In this document: positions 19,313 to 26,915 of the stretch, one piece after another
Numbering within the stretch: the stretch's first letter is position 1
Layout of the letters: every line of letters begins with the position of its first letter
Assembly (NCBI RefSeq): GCF_900177415.1
Contig: NZ_FXAF01000006.1
Coordinates: 1,450,001-1,514,000 of the forward strand
Origin: Xaviernesmea oryzae
Lineage (GTDB): Bacteria > Pseudomonadota > Alphaproteobacteria > Rhizobiales > Rhizobiaceae
Reading direction: 5' to 3'
DNA: 64,000 bases
Notes under the pieces: generated by a model
The model's database searches: none
Told to the model about the DNA's origin: nothing
Seen by the model: the letters and a program-made list of their open reading frames with translations, nothing else
Translations under genes and position numbers: made by a program

Positions 19313-19406
19313 ACAGTCGAAGAATTGCGCCGGCGGGCAGCCTTCAAGGGGCTGGCGGCGCAAGGCTTCCAGTCATCGGCCCGGTTCTCCAAACCGGGCC
19401 TTTTTT
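19313..19406 (+). ncRNA. Candidate small RNA upstream of the GTA cluster
   Basis: About 95 bases between a plausible promoter and a strong terminator. TTGCGCC (19325-19331) pairs with GGCGCAA near 19357-19363, and inside it CAGCC pairs with GGCTG. No ORF of useful length fits. I do not recognise a known RNA family. It ends about 105 bases before the first GTA gene, so it could be an independent RNA or an attenuated leader of the cluster. Confidence 0.5.
19378..19406 (+). terminator. Rho-independent terminator
   Basis: GGCCCGGTT (19378-19386) pairs perfectly with AACCGGGCC (19392-19400) around a 5-base loop and is followed by six Ts. Confidence 0.85.
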
Positions 19407-19510
19407 ATCTCTGCAATCGGCATCGGGGCGTCAGGCGGCCGGAAACGGGCGCGGCGCGATGCCGTGTGCGCCGAAGACGCGCGCCGGAGACACAGGTATG
19501 GAAACCGGCC

Positions 19511-20161
19511 ATGGATGAATTCGAGACTTTCGATCCCGCGCTCTTCGGGCTCTGGGCGGAACGGCCCGTCTATGGCGAAGGGCAGGCGATGGACGATGCG
19601 GCGCTGGCGGACGAGGTACGCGGCGTGCTGCTGGAGACCAAGTCGGCGGAGGGTGCCATTTCGCCCGCCGAGGAATTGCGCGGCCTGCTCAACGAGATGA
19701 CGGTCGAGATGCGCGACCAGTTCGCCACCTTCCGGCGCATGCGGGCCTCGGCCGAGAAGGCGCTCACGGACGGCGACGAGGCGGCGCAGAAGCTCGCGCG
19801 TGCCGATATGAAGGCCGCGACCGACGCCATGTCGCTGATCGTCCGCACGCTGGAGAAGGTCGACGGCCTCCAGCGCCAGCTCGCCCGCGACCGGGAGCTG
19901 GAAGCGGAGCGCGCGGCGGACGAGGGCGGATATGAGGAGGCGAAGGCCCGCTTCATGAAGCTGATCGAGGAGCGCGCCAATGAAAGTGCCGTCTGCCTTT
20001 ACGAAGCATGGAAACGCGATGGCCCGCCGCCATGGGTCACCGAGCTACTTGAACGCAAAGCCTCCAAGCCGCCGGACTCAACGGTTGGCGCAGGAGAAGA
20101 CAGCGAGCAAGACATTGACGGCTTCGACGAAATTCCGACAAGGGATGCGGCGGATACGTGA
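19511..20161 (+). CDS. GTA gp1-like protein, probable small terminase
   Basis: A 216-residue, largely alpha-helical acidic protein, with coiled-coil-like stretches around residues 95-150 (KLARADMKAATDAMSLIVRTLEKVD). It occupies the position of gp1, the small terminase subunit, directly before the large terminase in alphaproteobacterial gene transfer agents. ATG 19511 gives MDEFETFDPALFG. The assignment rests mainly on position and helical character. It overlaps the terminase start by 17 bases. Confidence 0.65.
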   Translation: MDEFETFDPALFGLWAERPVYGEGQAMDDAALADEVRGVLLETKSAEGAISPAEELRGLLNEMTVEMRDQFATFRRMRASAEKALTDGDEAAQKLARADMKAATDAMSLIVRTLEKVDGLQRQLARDRELEAERAADEGGYEEAKARFMKLIEERANESAVCLYEAWKRDGPPPWVTELLERKASKPPDSTVGAGEDSEQDIDGFDEIPTRDAADT

Positions 20162-21707
20162 CGAAAATGCAGCAGCCTCTGCGGAGATCGAAGTTCTCAG
20201 TAAACTGATTGGCGGCGCGGCAAGGTCACCCGGCAACGATCAGCCATCCGTTGCGGGGGAGATGTCACCCGAGGTGAAAGAGGTGGATGGCGATCGTGCG
20301 GTAAAACCGATCATCGATGAAGAGGGCGGGGTGACACCCCCCTCTGCCCTGCCGGGCATCTCCCCCTCAAGGGGGGAGATCGATCTGCCGCGCGGTCCCG
20401 CTTCCATATGCAATCGACCTCCGGAGCAGGAGGGGCAGATTGTTGATCTCGCTGGCTTCACGCTCGATCATGAGCGCGATTGGGATTTCAAAGGCCGCCC
20501 GGAACAAAAACCTCCGGCCGGCAACTGGCGGACCTGGCTGATCATGGGCGGACGCGGTTCCGGCAAGACGAGGGCCGGCGCCGAATGGGTGCATGCGCTG
20601 GCCTCGGCCGGCGAACGGTCCGCTCTCCGGATCGCGCTGGTGGCGGAAACGCTGGGCGACGCCCGCGAGGTGATGGTCGACGGCGTTTCCGGCATTTGTC
20701 GGATCGCGCGCTCGAAGCGGCCGGATTTCGAGATATCGCGGCGCCGGCTCGTCTGGTCGAACGGCGCGGTGGCGCAGATCTTCTCCTCCGAGGACCCGGA
20801 GGCGTTGCGCGGGCCGCAATTCCATTTCGCCTGGTGCGACGAGCTCGCCAAGTGGAAACATGCCGAAGAGACCTTCGACATGCTGCAGTTCGGGCTGAGG
20901 CTCGGCGCCGATCCGCGCCAGCTTGTCACCACCACGCCGCGGCCGGTGCCGGTTTTGAAGCGGCTGATCGCCGATCCGGGAACGCGGCTCGCGAGGATTT
21001 CGACCGAGGCGAATGCCGCCAACCTGGCGCCGGGCTTCCTGCAGGCGCTGGAGGCGCGCTACGGCGGCACGCGGCTCGGGCGGCAGGAAATCGCCGGCGA
21101 GCTGATCGAGGACCGCGAGGATGCGCTCTGGAAACGCGCCGACCTGGAGGCCTGCAGGATCGGCTTTCATGGCGGATATCCGGGAGGACGGTTCACCGGG
21201 GCGCTGAGGCGCATCGTGGTGGCGGTCGATCCGCCGTCCGGTTCGGGCGAGGGGTCGTGCTGCGGCATCGTCGTGGCCGGCCTGGAAACGGGCGGCAGGG
21301 CGGTGGTGCTGGCGGATTGTTCGGTGGAAGGGGCAAGCCCGGCGGGCTGGGCGCATGCCGTGACGAAAGCTTATGCGCGCTTCCAGGCGGACCGGGTGGT
21401 GGCGGAGGTGAACCAGGGCGGCGAGATGGTGACGGCGATGCTGAGAAGCGTCGACGCGAGCCTGCCGGTGACGATGGTCAGGGCGACGCGGGGGAAATTC
21501 CTGCGCGCCGAACCGGTCGCGGCGCTCTACGAGCAGGGGCGGGTCGCCCATGCCGGGCGCTTCGCCGATCTGGAAGACCAGATGTGCGATTTCGGCCCGG
21601 ACGGGCTCTCGTCAGGCCGCTCGCCCGACCGGCTGGACGCCTTGGTCTGGGCGCTGACGGCGCTTCTGCTGGAAGGTTCCGGCGAGCCGCGCGTTAGGGG
21701 CATATGA
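20145..21707 (+). CDS. GTA large terminase (gp2), with a repeat read in frame at its N-terminus
   Basis: The ATPase/nuclease that packages DNA into the capsid. Walker A GGRGSGKT lies at about 135-142, the acidic Walker B pair at Asp232-Glu233 (CDELAKW), and a nuclease-like region with VAVDPPSG and SPDRLDALVWA at the end. Conserved terminase sequence starts near WDFKGRPEQKPPAG, about 110 residues in. Before it, residues about 37-85 are the translation of a palindromic repeat (GEMSPE, then TPPSALPGISPSRGEIDLPR). The upstream part (AEIEVLSKLIGG) looks like original N-terminus, so the repeat probably inserted inside the gene. ATG 20145 is my choice; the frame is open back to 19980. Confidence 0.85.
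   Translation: MRRIRDENAAASAEIEVLSKLIGGAARSPGNDQPSVAGEMSPEVKEVDGDRAVKPIIDEEGGVTPPSALPGISPSRGEIDLPRGPASICNRPPEQEGQIVDLAGFTLDHERDWDFKGRPEQKPPAGNWRTWLIMGGRGSGKTRAGAEWVHALASAGERSALRIALVAETLGDAREVMVDGVSGICRIARSKRPDFEISRRRLVWSNGAVAQIFSSEDPEALRGPQFHFAWCDELAKWKHAEETFDMLQFGLRLGADPRQLVTTTPRPVPVLKRLIADPGTRLARISTEANAANLAPGFLQALEARYGGTRLGRQEIAGELIEDREDALWKRADLEACRIGFHGGYPGGRFTGALRRIVVAVDPPSGSGEGSCCGIVVAGLETGGRAVVLADCSVEGASPAGWAHAVTKAYARFQADRVVAEVNQGGEMVTAMLRSVDASLPVTMVRATRGKFLRAEPVAALYEQGRVAHAGRFADLEDQMCDFGPDGLSSGRSPDRLDALVWALTALLLEGSGEPRVRGI
20254..20395. repeat. Palindromic repeat inside the terminase coding frame
   Basis: The segment 20335-20380 (CCCCCCTCTGCCCTGCCGGG, then CATCTCCCCCTCAAGG and GGGGAGAT) is a diverged copy of the module found in ccmH (46537) and after cueR. 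A GGGGGAGATG partner is at 20254-20263. It keeps the frame open in the terminase. Confidence 0.65.
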
Positions 21708-21734
21708 CGCGGCTTGAGGTGAGACCGGGCGCGA

Positions 21735-21857
21735 TCAGCGCGGGCCGGCCGGCTTGGGCGGAGCGCTGTCGCGCATCTGCTTCCATTCGGATTCCATGCG
21801 CTCGACGACATGCTGGGGGATCGGCTTGGAAGGAGCGGTCTGCACCTGCTTCTGCAT
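21735..21857 (-). CDS. Small basic protein, 40 residues
   Basis: MQKQVQTAPSKPIPQHVVER, then MESEWKQMRDSAPPK. AAGGAG lies 9 bases before ATG 21857 and only 3 before ATG 21863, so 21857 is preferred. It is soluble, has no known domain, and is encoded against the direction of the surrounding GTA genes. Short proteins of this type occur in rhizobia, but I know no function. Confidence 0.55.
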   Translation of the reverse strand: MQKQVQTAPSKPIPQHVVERMESEWKQMRDSAPPKPAGPR

Positions 21858-22018
21858 CGTCATGATCTCCTTGTTCGTTGGACGGCTGACATGAACGTCG
21901 CGTGACGCAGTTGGTTCCACAGCGTTAGGAAAAAGTAAACTGCCGCCTAAGCGCTTAAAACGATTTAGTTTTTCTAAACCGATTGAAACCCTTGGAAGGG
22001 TGAGGAGGTAAACTTAAT

Positions 22019-22633
22019 ATGGGGCGCGAGCGGGCGGTTTTCTTCGATGTCATCCGGCCGGGGCTGTTCAAGGGGCGGCTGTCCGCGGGGCAGGTCAAGG
22101 GATTGACGGCGATTCTCGACTATTGGTTCCGGCATGTGCCGGAAGGGCGGTCCGACGCGCTGGCCTATGTGCTGGCGACCGCCTTCCACGAGACCGCCGC
22201 CACCATGCAGCCCGTCCGCGAGACGCTGGCGAAGAGCGACAAGGCGGCGATCGGCAGGCTGGATGCGGCCTTTGCGGCGGGCCGGCTCCCATCGGTGAGG
22301 ACGCCCTACTGGCGCCCGGACGCGGAGGGGAAGAGCTGGCTCGGCCGCGGCCTGGTGCAGCTCACCCACCGGCGGAACTACGAGGCGATGTCGAAGGTGA
22401 CGGGCGTGGATCTCCTCGCCGACCCGGTGCACGCCATGCAGATGGAGGTATCCGTGGCGATCCTCGTCGAGGGCATGCGGCGCGGCAGTTTCACCGGCAG
22501 GCGGCTCGATCACTATTTTGCGCCGGGCAGGTCCGATTGGGTGGGGGCGCGAAAAATCATCAACGGTACGGACCGGGCGGAACTGGTCGCGGGTTATGGG
22601 CGGATGTTTTTGGGGGCGCTCGCCGGGCTTTGA
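22019..22633 (+). CDS. GH19-type lysozyme/chitinase-like endolysin
   Basis: A 204-residue muralytic enzyme candidate. ATAFHETAATMQPVRE carries the catalytic-type Glu58, and WLGRGLVQLTHRRNY (about 107-121) is the GH19 signature. There is no signal peptide, so release would need a holin; a holin-like gene ends this cluster (39309). A GAGGAGG ribosome-binding site precedes ATG 22019. In the R. capsulatus GTA the lysis genes are elsewhere in the genome, so the location between terminase and portal is unusual. Confidence 0.8.
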   Translation: MGRERAVFFDVIRPGLFKGRLSAGQVKGLTAILDYWFRHVPEGRSDALAYVLATAFHETAATMQPVRETLAKSDKAAIGRLDAAFAAGRLPSVRTPYWRPDAEGKSWLGRGLVQLTHRRNYEAMSKVTGVDLLADPVHAMQMEVSVAILVEGMRRGSFTGRRLDHYFAPGRSDWVGARKIINGTDRAELVAGYGRMFLGALAGL

Positions 22634-22686
22634 GACCGGACGGATATGTGCTAGCCGCCCGTCGTTGCCGCACAGGGAAATGGAAC

Positions 22687-22995
22687 ATGATCCGCCACAT
22701 CGTCTTTTTCACCGCCCGCAGCGCGGAGGACCGCGACGCGGTGCTGTCCGGCCTGTCGCTGCTGACCGGGAACCCGCATGCGCGGCTCCTGGAAATCGGC
22801 ACCAATGCGAAGACCGACCAGCTCGGCAACGCGGTGGATTTCGTCGTCTACGGCGAGTTCGAGGACGAGGCGGCGCTGGCGGCCTACAAGGCCCATCCGC
22901 TCTACCGGCAGTCCATCGAGCGCGTGAGGCCGATCCGCGAAATGCGGATCGCCGCCGACTACGACACGGAAACGGCGGCGAAACGGCCGGCCTGA
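22687..22995 (+). CDS. Dabb (stress-responsive A/B barrel) domain protein
   Basis: A 102-residue protein opening MIRHIVFFTARSAEDRDAVL and including AYKAHPLYRQSIERVRPI, the alpha-beta barrel pattern of Dabb proteins. Its substrate is unknown. There is no obvious link to virion assembly, so it looks like cargo carried between the endolysin-like gene and a toxin-antitoxin module. Confidence 0.8.
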   Translation: MIRHIVFFTARSAEDRDAVLSGLSLLTGNPHARLLEIGTNAKTDQLGNAVDFVVYGEFEDEAALAAYKAHPLYRQSIERVRPIREMRIAADYDTETAAKRPA

Positions 22996-23023
22996 GCCTC
23001 AGGGTGACGTGCACCGCAAAGCG

Positions 23024-23052
23024 TTGATGATACGCAGTGCATATGCTATGAA
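23024..23052 (+). promoter_or_regulatory. Promoter of the DUF6516/HVO_A0114-type module
   Basis: TTGATG (23024-23029), 17 bases, then TATGAA (23047-23052). The expected transcription start falls at or just before ATG 23061, and there is no Shine-Dalgarno, so the message may be leaderless. Confidence 0.5.
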
Positions 23053-23060
23053 TTACATAT

Positions 23061-23348
23061 ATGGCTCCCGCGACCTTGATCCTCGACAGAAAGCTCTTCC
23101 TGGAAAACGGAGCGATTCTGCAGATGAAGGTCTGGAGGCTTTCGGCTCCGAGCGGGGAACGGCCGCACGGCCTGAAATATTCTCTCTTTTACGGCAGGCC
23201 CGGCGAGCGGATCATCGGATACGACAACGAGCAGGGTAAAGGCGACCATCGCCATTACCGGGGCCGGGAAGAGGGATACCGGTTCACAACCCTCGAACGG
23301 ATGATCCTCGATTTCGAAGAGGATGTCAGACGGGAGATCGGCATATGA
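23061..23348 (+). CDS. DUF6516-type putative toxin
   Basis: A 95-residue protein with GLKYSLFYGRPGERIIGYDNE and DHRHYRGREEGYRF, the pattern I associate with the DUF6516 family. Members are commonly paired with a winged-helix protein such as the one encoded next, and the pair is considered a toxin-antitoxin system. The stop overlaps the next start (ATGA). The toxin role is inferred from pairing. Confidence 0.6.
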   Translation: MAPATLILDRKLFLENGAILQMKVWRLSAPSGERPHGLKYSLFYGRPGERIIGYDNEQGKGDHRHYRGREEGYRFTTLERMILDFEEDVRREIGI

Positions 23349-23707
23349 GCGAAGTAAAACTCCACGCCACGGGCATGGACCAGTTCTTCGAGAGCGCGGT
23401 CGAGGCGGCCAGGCGTATCGATGCGGGTGATCTGCGCGAGCAGCCTGCAGACTTGGCCTTCGAAAGCATGGATCTTCTGTTGAAGGTATTGACGCCCAAT
23501 CGCTGGCGGCTTCTGCGCGCCTTGAAGGCTTCCGGTTCGTCATCCATACGGCACCTCGCCCAGAGCCTGCGGCGGGACTATCGCGGCGTGCATGCCGATG
23601 TCGCGGCTCTGATCGAGGCGGGGCTGATCGAAAAGACGCCGGACAACGCGATATTCGTGCCTTGGGACCGGATCACCGCCGAGATGGCGATCACCGAAGC
23701 AGCATAG
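23345..23707 (+). CDS. HVO_A0114-type winged-helix protein, putative antitoxin
   Basis: A 120-residue DNA-binding protein. LKVLTPNRWRLLRALKASGS, SIRHLAQSLRRDYRGVHADV and LIEAGLIEKT form a winged helix-turn-helix, like the MarR-like antitoxins encoded with DUF6516. It probably neutralises the upstream protein and represses the shared promoter. The portal gene starts 18 bases after its stop, so the module is inside the GTA operon. Confidence 0.7.
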   Translation: MSEVKLHATGMDQFFESAVEAARRIDAGDLREQPADLAFESMDLLLKVLTPNRWRLLRALKASGSSSIRHLAQSLRRDYRGVHADVAALIEAGLIEKTPDNAIFVPWDRITAEMAITEAA

Positions 23708-23725
23708 TCCAGAGGATAATTCATC

Positions 23726-24907
23726 ATGAGATCTCCATTCCGGCTGCCGTGGGGCTCCGCGGCGGCGCGACAGGGCGTGCGCGCGGAAAAGCGTGTCGAG
23801 ACGAAGATGGCGGGCAGTTTCGCGATCGTCTCCGGAGAGGGCGCGGCGCACTGGTCCGGCCGGTCCTATGCGGCGCTGTCGCGTTCCGGCTTCATGAAGA
23901 ACCCGGTCGCCTACCGCGCCATGCGGATGATCGCCGAAGCGGCGGCGGCCGTGCCCTGGCTCGCCTATGAGGGCGCGAGCGAGGTGGCGGACCATCCGGC
24001 GCTTTCACTCATCGCCCGGCCGAACGCGCGGCAGGGCGGCCCGGATTTCTTCGAGGCGCTCTACGGGCATCTCCTGCTGTCCGGCAATGCCTATGTGGAG
24101 CCGCTGGCGATCGGCGGGGCGCTGAAGGAACTGCACCTGCTTCGTCCCGACCGCGTCAGCGTGGTCGAGGGGCGCGACGGCTGGGCGGTCGGCTACGATT
24201 ACCGGGCCGGTAGCACGACCCGGCGGCTGCCGGCGGAGGCGGACGGCGAGGGGAGCCTCGCGCTGCTGCATTTGAGGCTCTTCCATCCGCTCGACGACCA
24301 TTCCGGCTTTTCGCCGCTCGGGGCCGCGGGCGCGGCGCTCGACCTCTCCAACGCGGCGGCGAGCTGGAACAAGGCGCTGCTCGACAATTCCGCACGGCCT
24401 TCCGGCGCGCTGGTCTACCAGCCGAAGGATGGCGGCAATCTTTCCGCCGACCAGTACGAACGGCTGAGGGAGGAGCTGGAGGCGGGTTATTCCGGCGCGG
24501 TGAACGCCGGCCGGCCGCTGCTGCTCGAAGGCGGGCTCGACTGGAAGTCCATGGGGCTTTCGCCCAAGGACATGGATTTCATCGAGGCGAAGAACGGCGC
24601 TGCGCGCGACATCGCGCTTGCCTTCGGTGTGCCGCCGATGCTGATCGGCATTCCCGGCGACAATACCTACGCCAACTACCAGGAAGCGAACCGCGCCTTC
24701 TACCGGCTGACAGTGCTGCCGCTGATCGCCCGCACCGCCGCAAGCTTCGCGGCCTGGCTGTCGGATGCCTATGGCGAAGCGTTGCGGCTGGAGCCGGACC
24801 TCGACCGGATCGCCGGCCTGTCCGCCGAAAGGGAGGCGCTCTGGGCGCGGATAGGGGCGGCGGCGTTCCTCACCGAGGAGGAGAAGCGGGAGGCGGTGGG
24901 GTATTGA
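23726..24907 (+). CDS. GTA portal protein (gp3, HK97 type)
   Basis: A 393-residue portal subunit that forms the DNA-entry ring at one capsid vertex. HK97-portal patterns include GFMKNPVAYRAMRMIAEAAA, LLLSGNAYVEPL and RDIALAFGVPPMLIGIPGDN, followed by TYANYQEANRAFYR. The length is normal and the frame is intact. Confidence 0.92.
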   Translation: MRSPFRLPWGSAAARQGVRAEKRVETKMAGSFAIVSGEGAAHWSGRSYAALSRSGFMKNPVAYRAMRMIAEAAAAVPWLAYEGASEVADHPALSLIARPNARQGGPDFFEALYGHLLLSGNAYVEPLAIGGALKELHLLRPDRVSVVEGRDGWAVGYDYRAGSTTRRLPAEADGEGSLALLHLRLFHPLDDHSGFSPLGAAGAALDLSNAAASWNKALLDNSARPSGALVYQPKDGGNLSADQYERLREELEAGYSGAVNAGRPLLLEGGLDWKSMGLSPKDMDFIEAKNGAARDIALAFGVPPMLIGIPGDNTYANYQEANRAFYRLTVLPLIARTAASFAAWLSDAYGEALRLEPDLDRIAGLSAEREALWARIGAAAFLTEEEKREAVGY

Positions 24908-24930
24908 GAATTCCCACTTTTAAGAGTAAT

Positions 24931-24953
24931 TTTGTAATACGCCGTATTACAAA
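24931..24953. promoter_or_regulatory. Perfect palindromic operator of the RHH antitoxin gene
   Basis: Arms TTTGTAATACG (24931-24941) and CGTATTACAAA (24943-24953) around one C. It lies 12 bases before the antitoxin start and is well suited to autoregulation by a ribbon-helix-helix dimer. Confidence 0.75.
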
Positions 24954-24965
24954 TTGGAGGCTCCG

Positions 24966-25226
24966 ATGGCCAAGCCCGTTCTTTCCGATCCGATCACGCT
25001 CCGCCTGCCGCTCGACATTCTGGAGGACATCGAGAAGATCGCCGAGACGGCGGACAGAAGCCGAAGCTGGGTGATCGTCCGGGCGCTGAAATATTACCTG
25101 ATGGCGGAGGGGAGTGAAGTGCTCAGCATTCGGCGCGGCGAGGAAGATATCGAGGCGGGGCGGTTCGTGGACGCGGAAGAGTTTTTCGCCGAGCTTGATC
25201 GCCTCAACCGCGAAGACGCCGCCTGA
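24966..25226 (+). CDS. Ribbon-helix-helix antitoxin (ParD/RelB-like)
   Basis: An 86-residue protein. ITLRLPLDILEDIEKIAETADRSR with WVIVRALKYYL is a CopG/ParD ribbon-helix-helix, followed by an acidic toxin-binding tail. ATG 24966 has GGAGG upstream. Its stop overlaps the start of the toxin gene, which is broken. It probably still binds the palindrome at 24931. Confidence 0.8.
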   Translation: MAKPVLSDPITLRLPLDILEDIEKIAETADRSRSWVIVRALKYYLMAEGSEVLSIRRGEEDIEAGRFVDAEEFFAELDRLNREDAA

Positions 25227-25531
25227 TGAAGGTGTTCCTATCGGAGGAAGCGATACGCTACGTCGAGAGGGAACGGGCTTATCTAGCCTAATTCAGCCGA
25301 CGGGCATCCGCTGCCTTTACGGATCAAATCAAGAGGGCAACCCGACTGATTGCGGATCATCCTCATGTGGGAACCGCCGTGGCACCGGTCAAAGGAATTC
25401 GCCGCTTCGTATCTGCACCCTATCATCTGGATTATATAATCCAGGCCAACCGGATATCGGTTGTTTCCATCATGCACGCGCGACAGGGGCCAGCCGATCT
25501 CGAAAAGGACGAAGACGACGACTTCGAATGA
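25226..25531 (+). pseudogene. ParE/RelE-type toxin gene with an in-frame stop codon
   Basis: From ATG 25226 the frame reads MKVFLSEEAIRYVERERAYL then A and TAA at 25289-25291. It continues in the same frame as FSRRASAAFTDQIKRATRLI, DHPHVGTAVAPVKGIRRFV, APYHLDYIIQ and VVSIMHARQGP to TGA 25529. The whole is a typical 101-residue ParE-like toxin apart from one nonsense codon at position 22. No frameshift is needed. A single base change from a sense codon such as GAA or CAA would explain it. The product is probably inactive while the antitoxin is intact. Confidence 0.85.
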
Positions 25532-25750
25532 AAACGTTGAACGGCAATATTTTCCGCTAGGTCGTTAAAGCGATTTCCCGGCGATCTGACTGACTTACGA
25601 CGTCGCTGATTCGGCTTCGCAGCAAACGCATCCAAGCGATTCCGACGATTCACGAAAATTAGAACCGGCTATGCCCGCGGAAGGCCGAGGATCGGCTCGC
25701 CGGCGGGCGCCGCCTGCTATCTGCGTGAAACTCCAAAAGAGAGATCAAAC

Positions 25751-26071
25751 ATGTCTGACCTCGGAAGCGATCCGGGCGTCGGGATCGCCAAGGTCCTGGG
25801 CGCCACGGCGGGAGCCGGCGTCTCGCTGATCTATCTCCTGCCCAAAAGCCGCCGCGAGGCGGCGAGCCGGTTCCTGACCGGCGTGAGCTGCGGGCTGATC
25901 TTCGGCGCGCCGACCGGGCTGTGGCTCGTCGAGCGCCTCGGAATAGGGGGCGAGCTCTCGGGCGCCGAAGTGATGCTGGCGGGCTCGGCGGCGGCAAGCC
26001 TCTCGGCCTGGTGGGTGCTGGGAATGCTGGCGCGGGTGGCGGAGAGATATGGGAGAAGGGCGGGCGGCTGA
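25751..26071 (+). CDS. GTA gp3.5-position membrane protein
   Basis: A 106-residue protein with three hydrophobic segments (about 12-30, 42-62, 72-94), opening MSDLGSDPGVGIAKVLG. It sits between the portal and the prohead protease, the position of gp3.5 in gene transfer agents. It is like a group of rhizobial proteins of unknown function (I believe DUF6107, not verified). The 219 bases before it, after the broken toxin, hold nothing recognisable. Confidence 0.65.
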   Translation: MSDLGSDPGVGIAKVLGATAGAGVSLIYLLPKSRREAASRFLTGVSCGLIFGAPTGLWLVERLGIGGELSGAEVMLAGSAAASLSAWWVLGMLARVAERYGRRAGG

Positions 26072-26114
26072 GGCGCCGTTCTTCACGCCAGCGGCTTCTC
26101 ATCCATTTGCTCAG

Positions 26115-26303
26115 TGCCCCTTATCCGCCTGCCGGCACCTTCTCCCCGCAAGCGGGGAGAAGGGCGGATGCCGCGCCGATTTCCCTCTTCATCGGCATGA
26201 TCGAGACAGAACCTTCCTCACAGGCGGAGAGGGCGAGACGCCGCCGCTTGCTTCCTTCTCCCGGTCAAACGGGGAGAAGGTGGCGGCAGCCGGATGAGGG
26301 GCA
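26115..26303. repeat. Palindromic repeat element, copy 2
   Basis: Ends TGCCCCTTA (26115-26123) and TGAGGGGCA (26295-26303), with CACCTTCTCCCCGC and GGGGAGA stems as in the copies at 19087 and 54122. At 189 bp this copy is longer. It ends 31 bases before the prohead protease start. Confidence 0.75.
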
Positions 26304-26333
26304 AAATTCATGAAAATCGCAGGGAGAATGCCA

Positions 26334-26915
26334 ATGCACGCTTATCGCGGGCCGCGCCCGACCGCGCGCAAATTCGCCAATCTGGAACTCGCGGGGCTTA
26401 CCGGCGACGGAGTGTTTTCCGGTTATGCCAGCGTCTTCGGCGAGGTCGACCTCGGCAAGGACCGGATCGAGCAGGGTGCTTTCCTGAACTCGCTGGTCGA
26501 GCGAGGGCCGGGCGGCGTGCGCATGCTCTACCAGCACGATCCGAACGAGCCGATCGGCGCCTGGAAGACGATCCGCGAGGATGCGCGCGGGCTCTATGTC
26601 GAGGGCGTGCTCTCGCCCGGCGTGGCGCGGGCCCGCGAGGTGCTGGCGCTGATGAAGTCGGGCGCGCTCGACGGGCTCTCGATCGGCTTTCGCACCGTCA
26701 AGGCCCGCACCGACGCCAAGACGGGCGTCAGGCGGATCCTGGAGGCCGACCTCTGGGAAATCTCCGTGGTGACCTTTCCGATGCTGCCATCGGCCAGGGT
26801 CTCCAACGTCAAGCATGCGCGGTTCTTCCGCGACCGGGAAACCGAACTCGTTCGCCACATGCGGCGGGCGGCGAAGATGATGATGCAGGCAACCTTCAAA
26901 GGAAAAACGATATGA
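26334..26915 (+). CDS. GTA prohead protease (gp4)
   Basis: A 193-residue HK97-type (S78) maturation protease that trims the capsid protein. His68 in MLYQHDPNEPIGAW and Ser116 in LDGLSIGFRTV fit the catalytic residues. ATG 26334 is best placed behind GGGAG; ATGs at 26328 and 26310 are alternatives, the last one lying close to the repeat end. The stop overlaps the capsid start. Confidence 0.9.
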   Translation: MHAYRGPRPTARKFANLELAGLTGDGVFSGYASVFGEVDLGKDRIEQGAFLNSLVERGPGGVRMLYQHDPNEPIGAWKTIREDARGLYVEGVLSPGVARAREVLALMKSGALDGLSIGFRTVKARTDAKTGVRRILEADLWEISVVTFPMLPSARVSNVKHARFFRDRETELVRHMRRAAKMMMQATFKGKTI

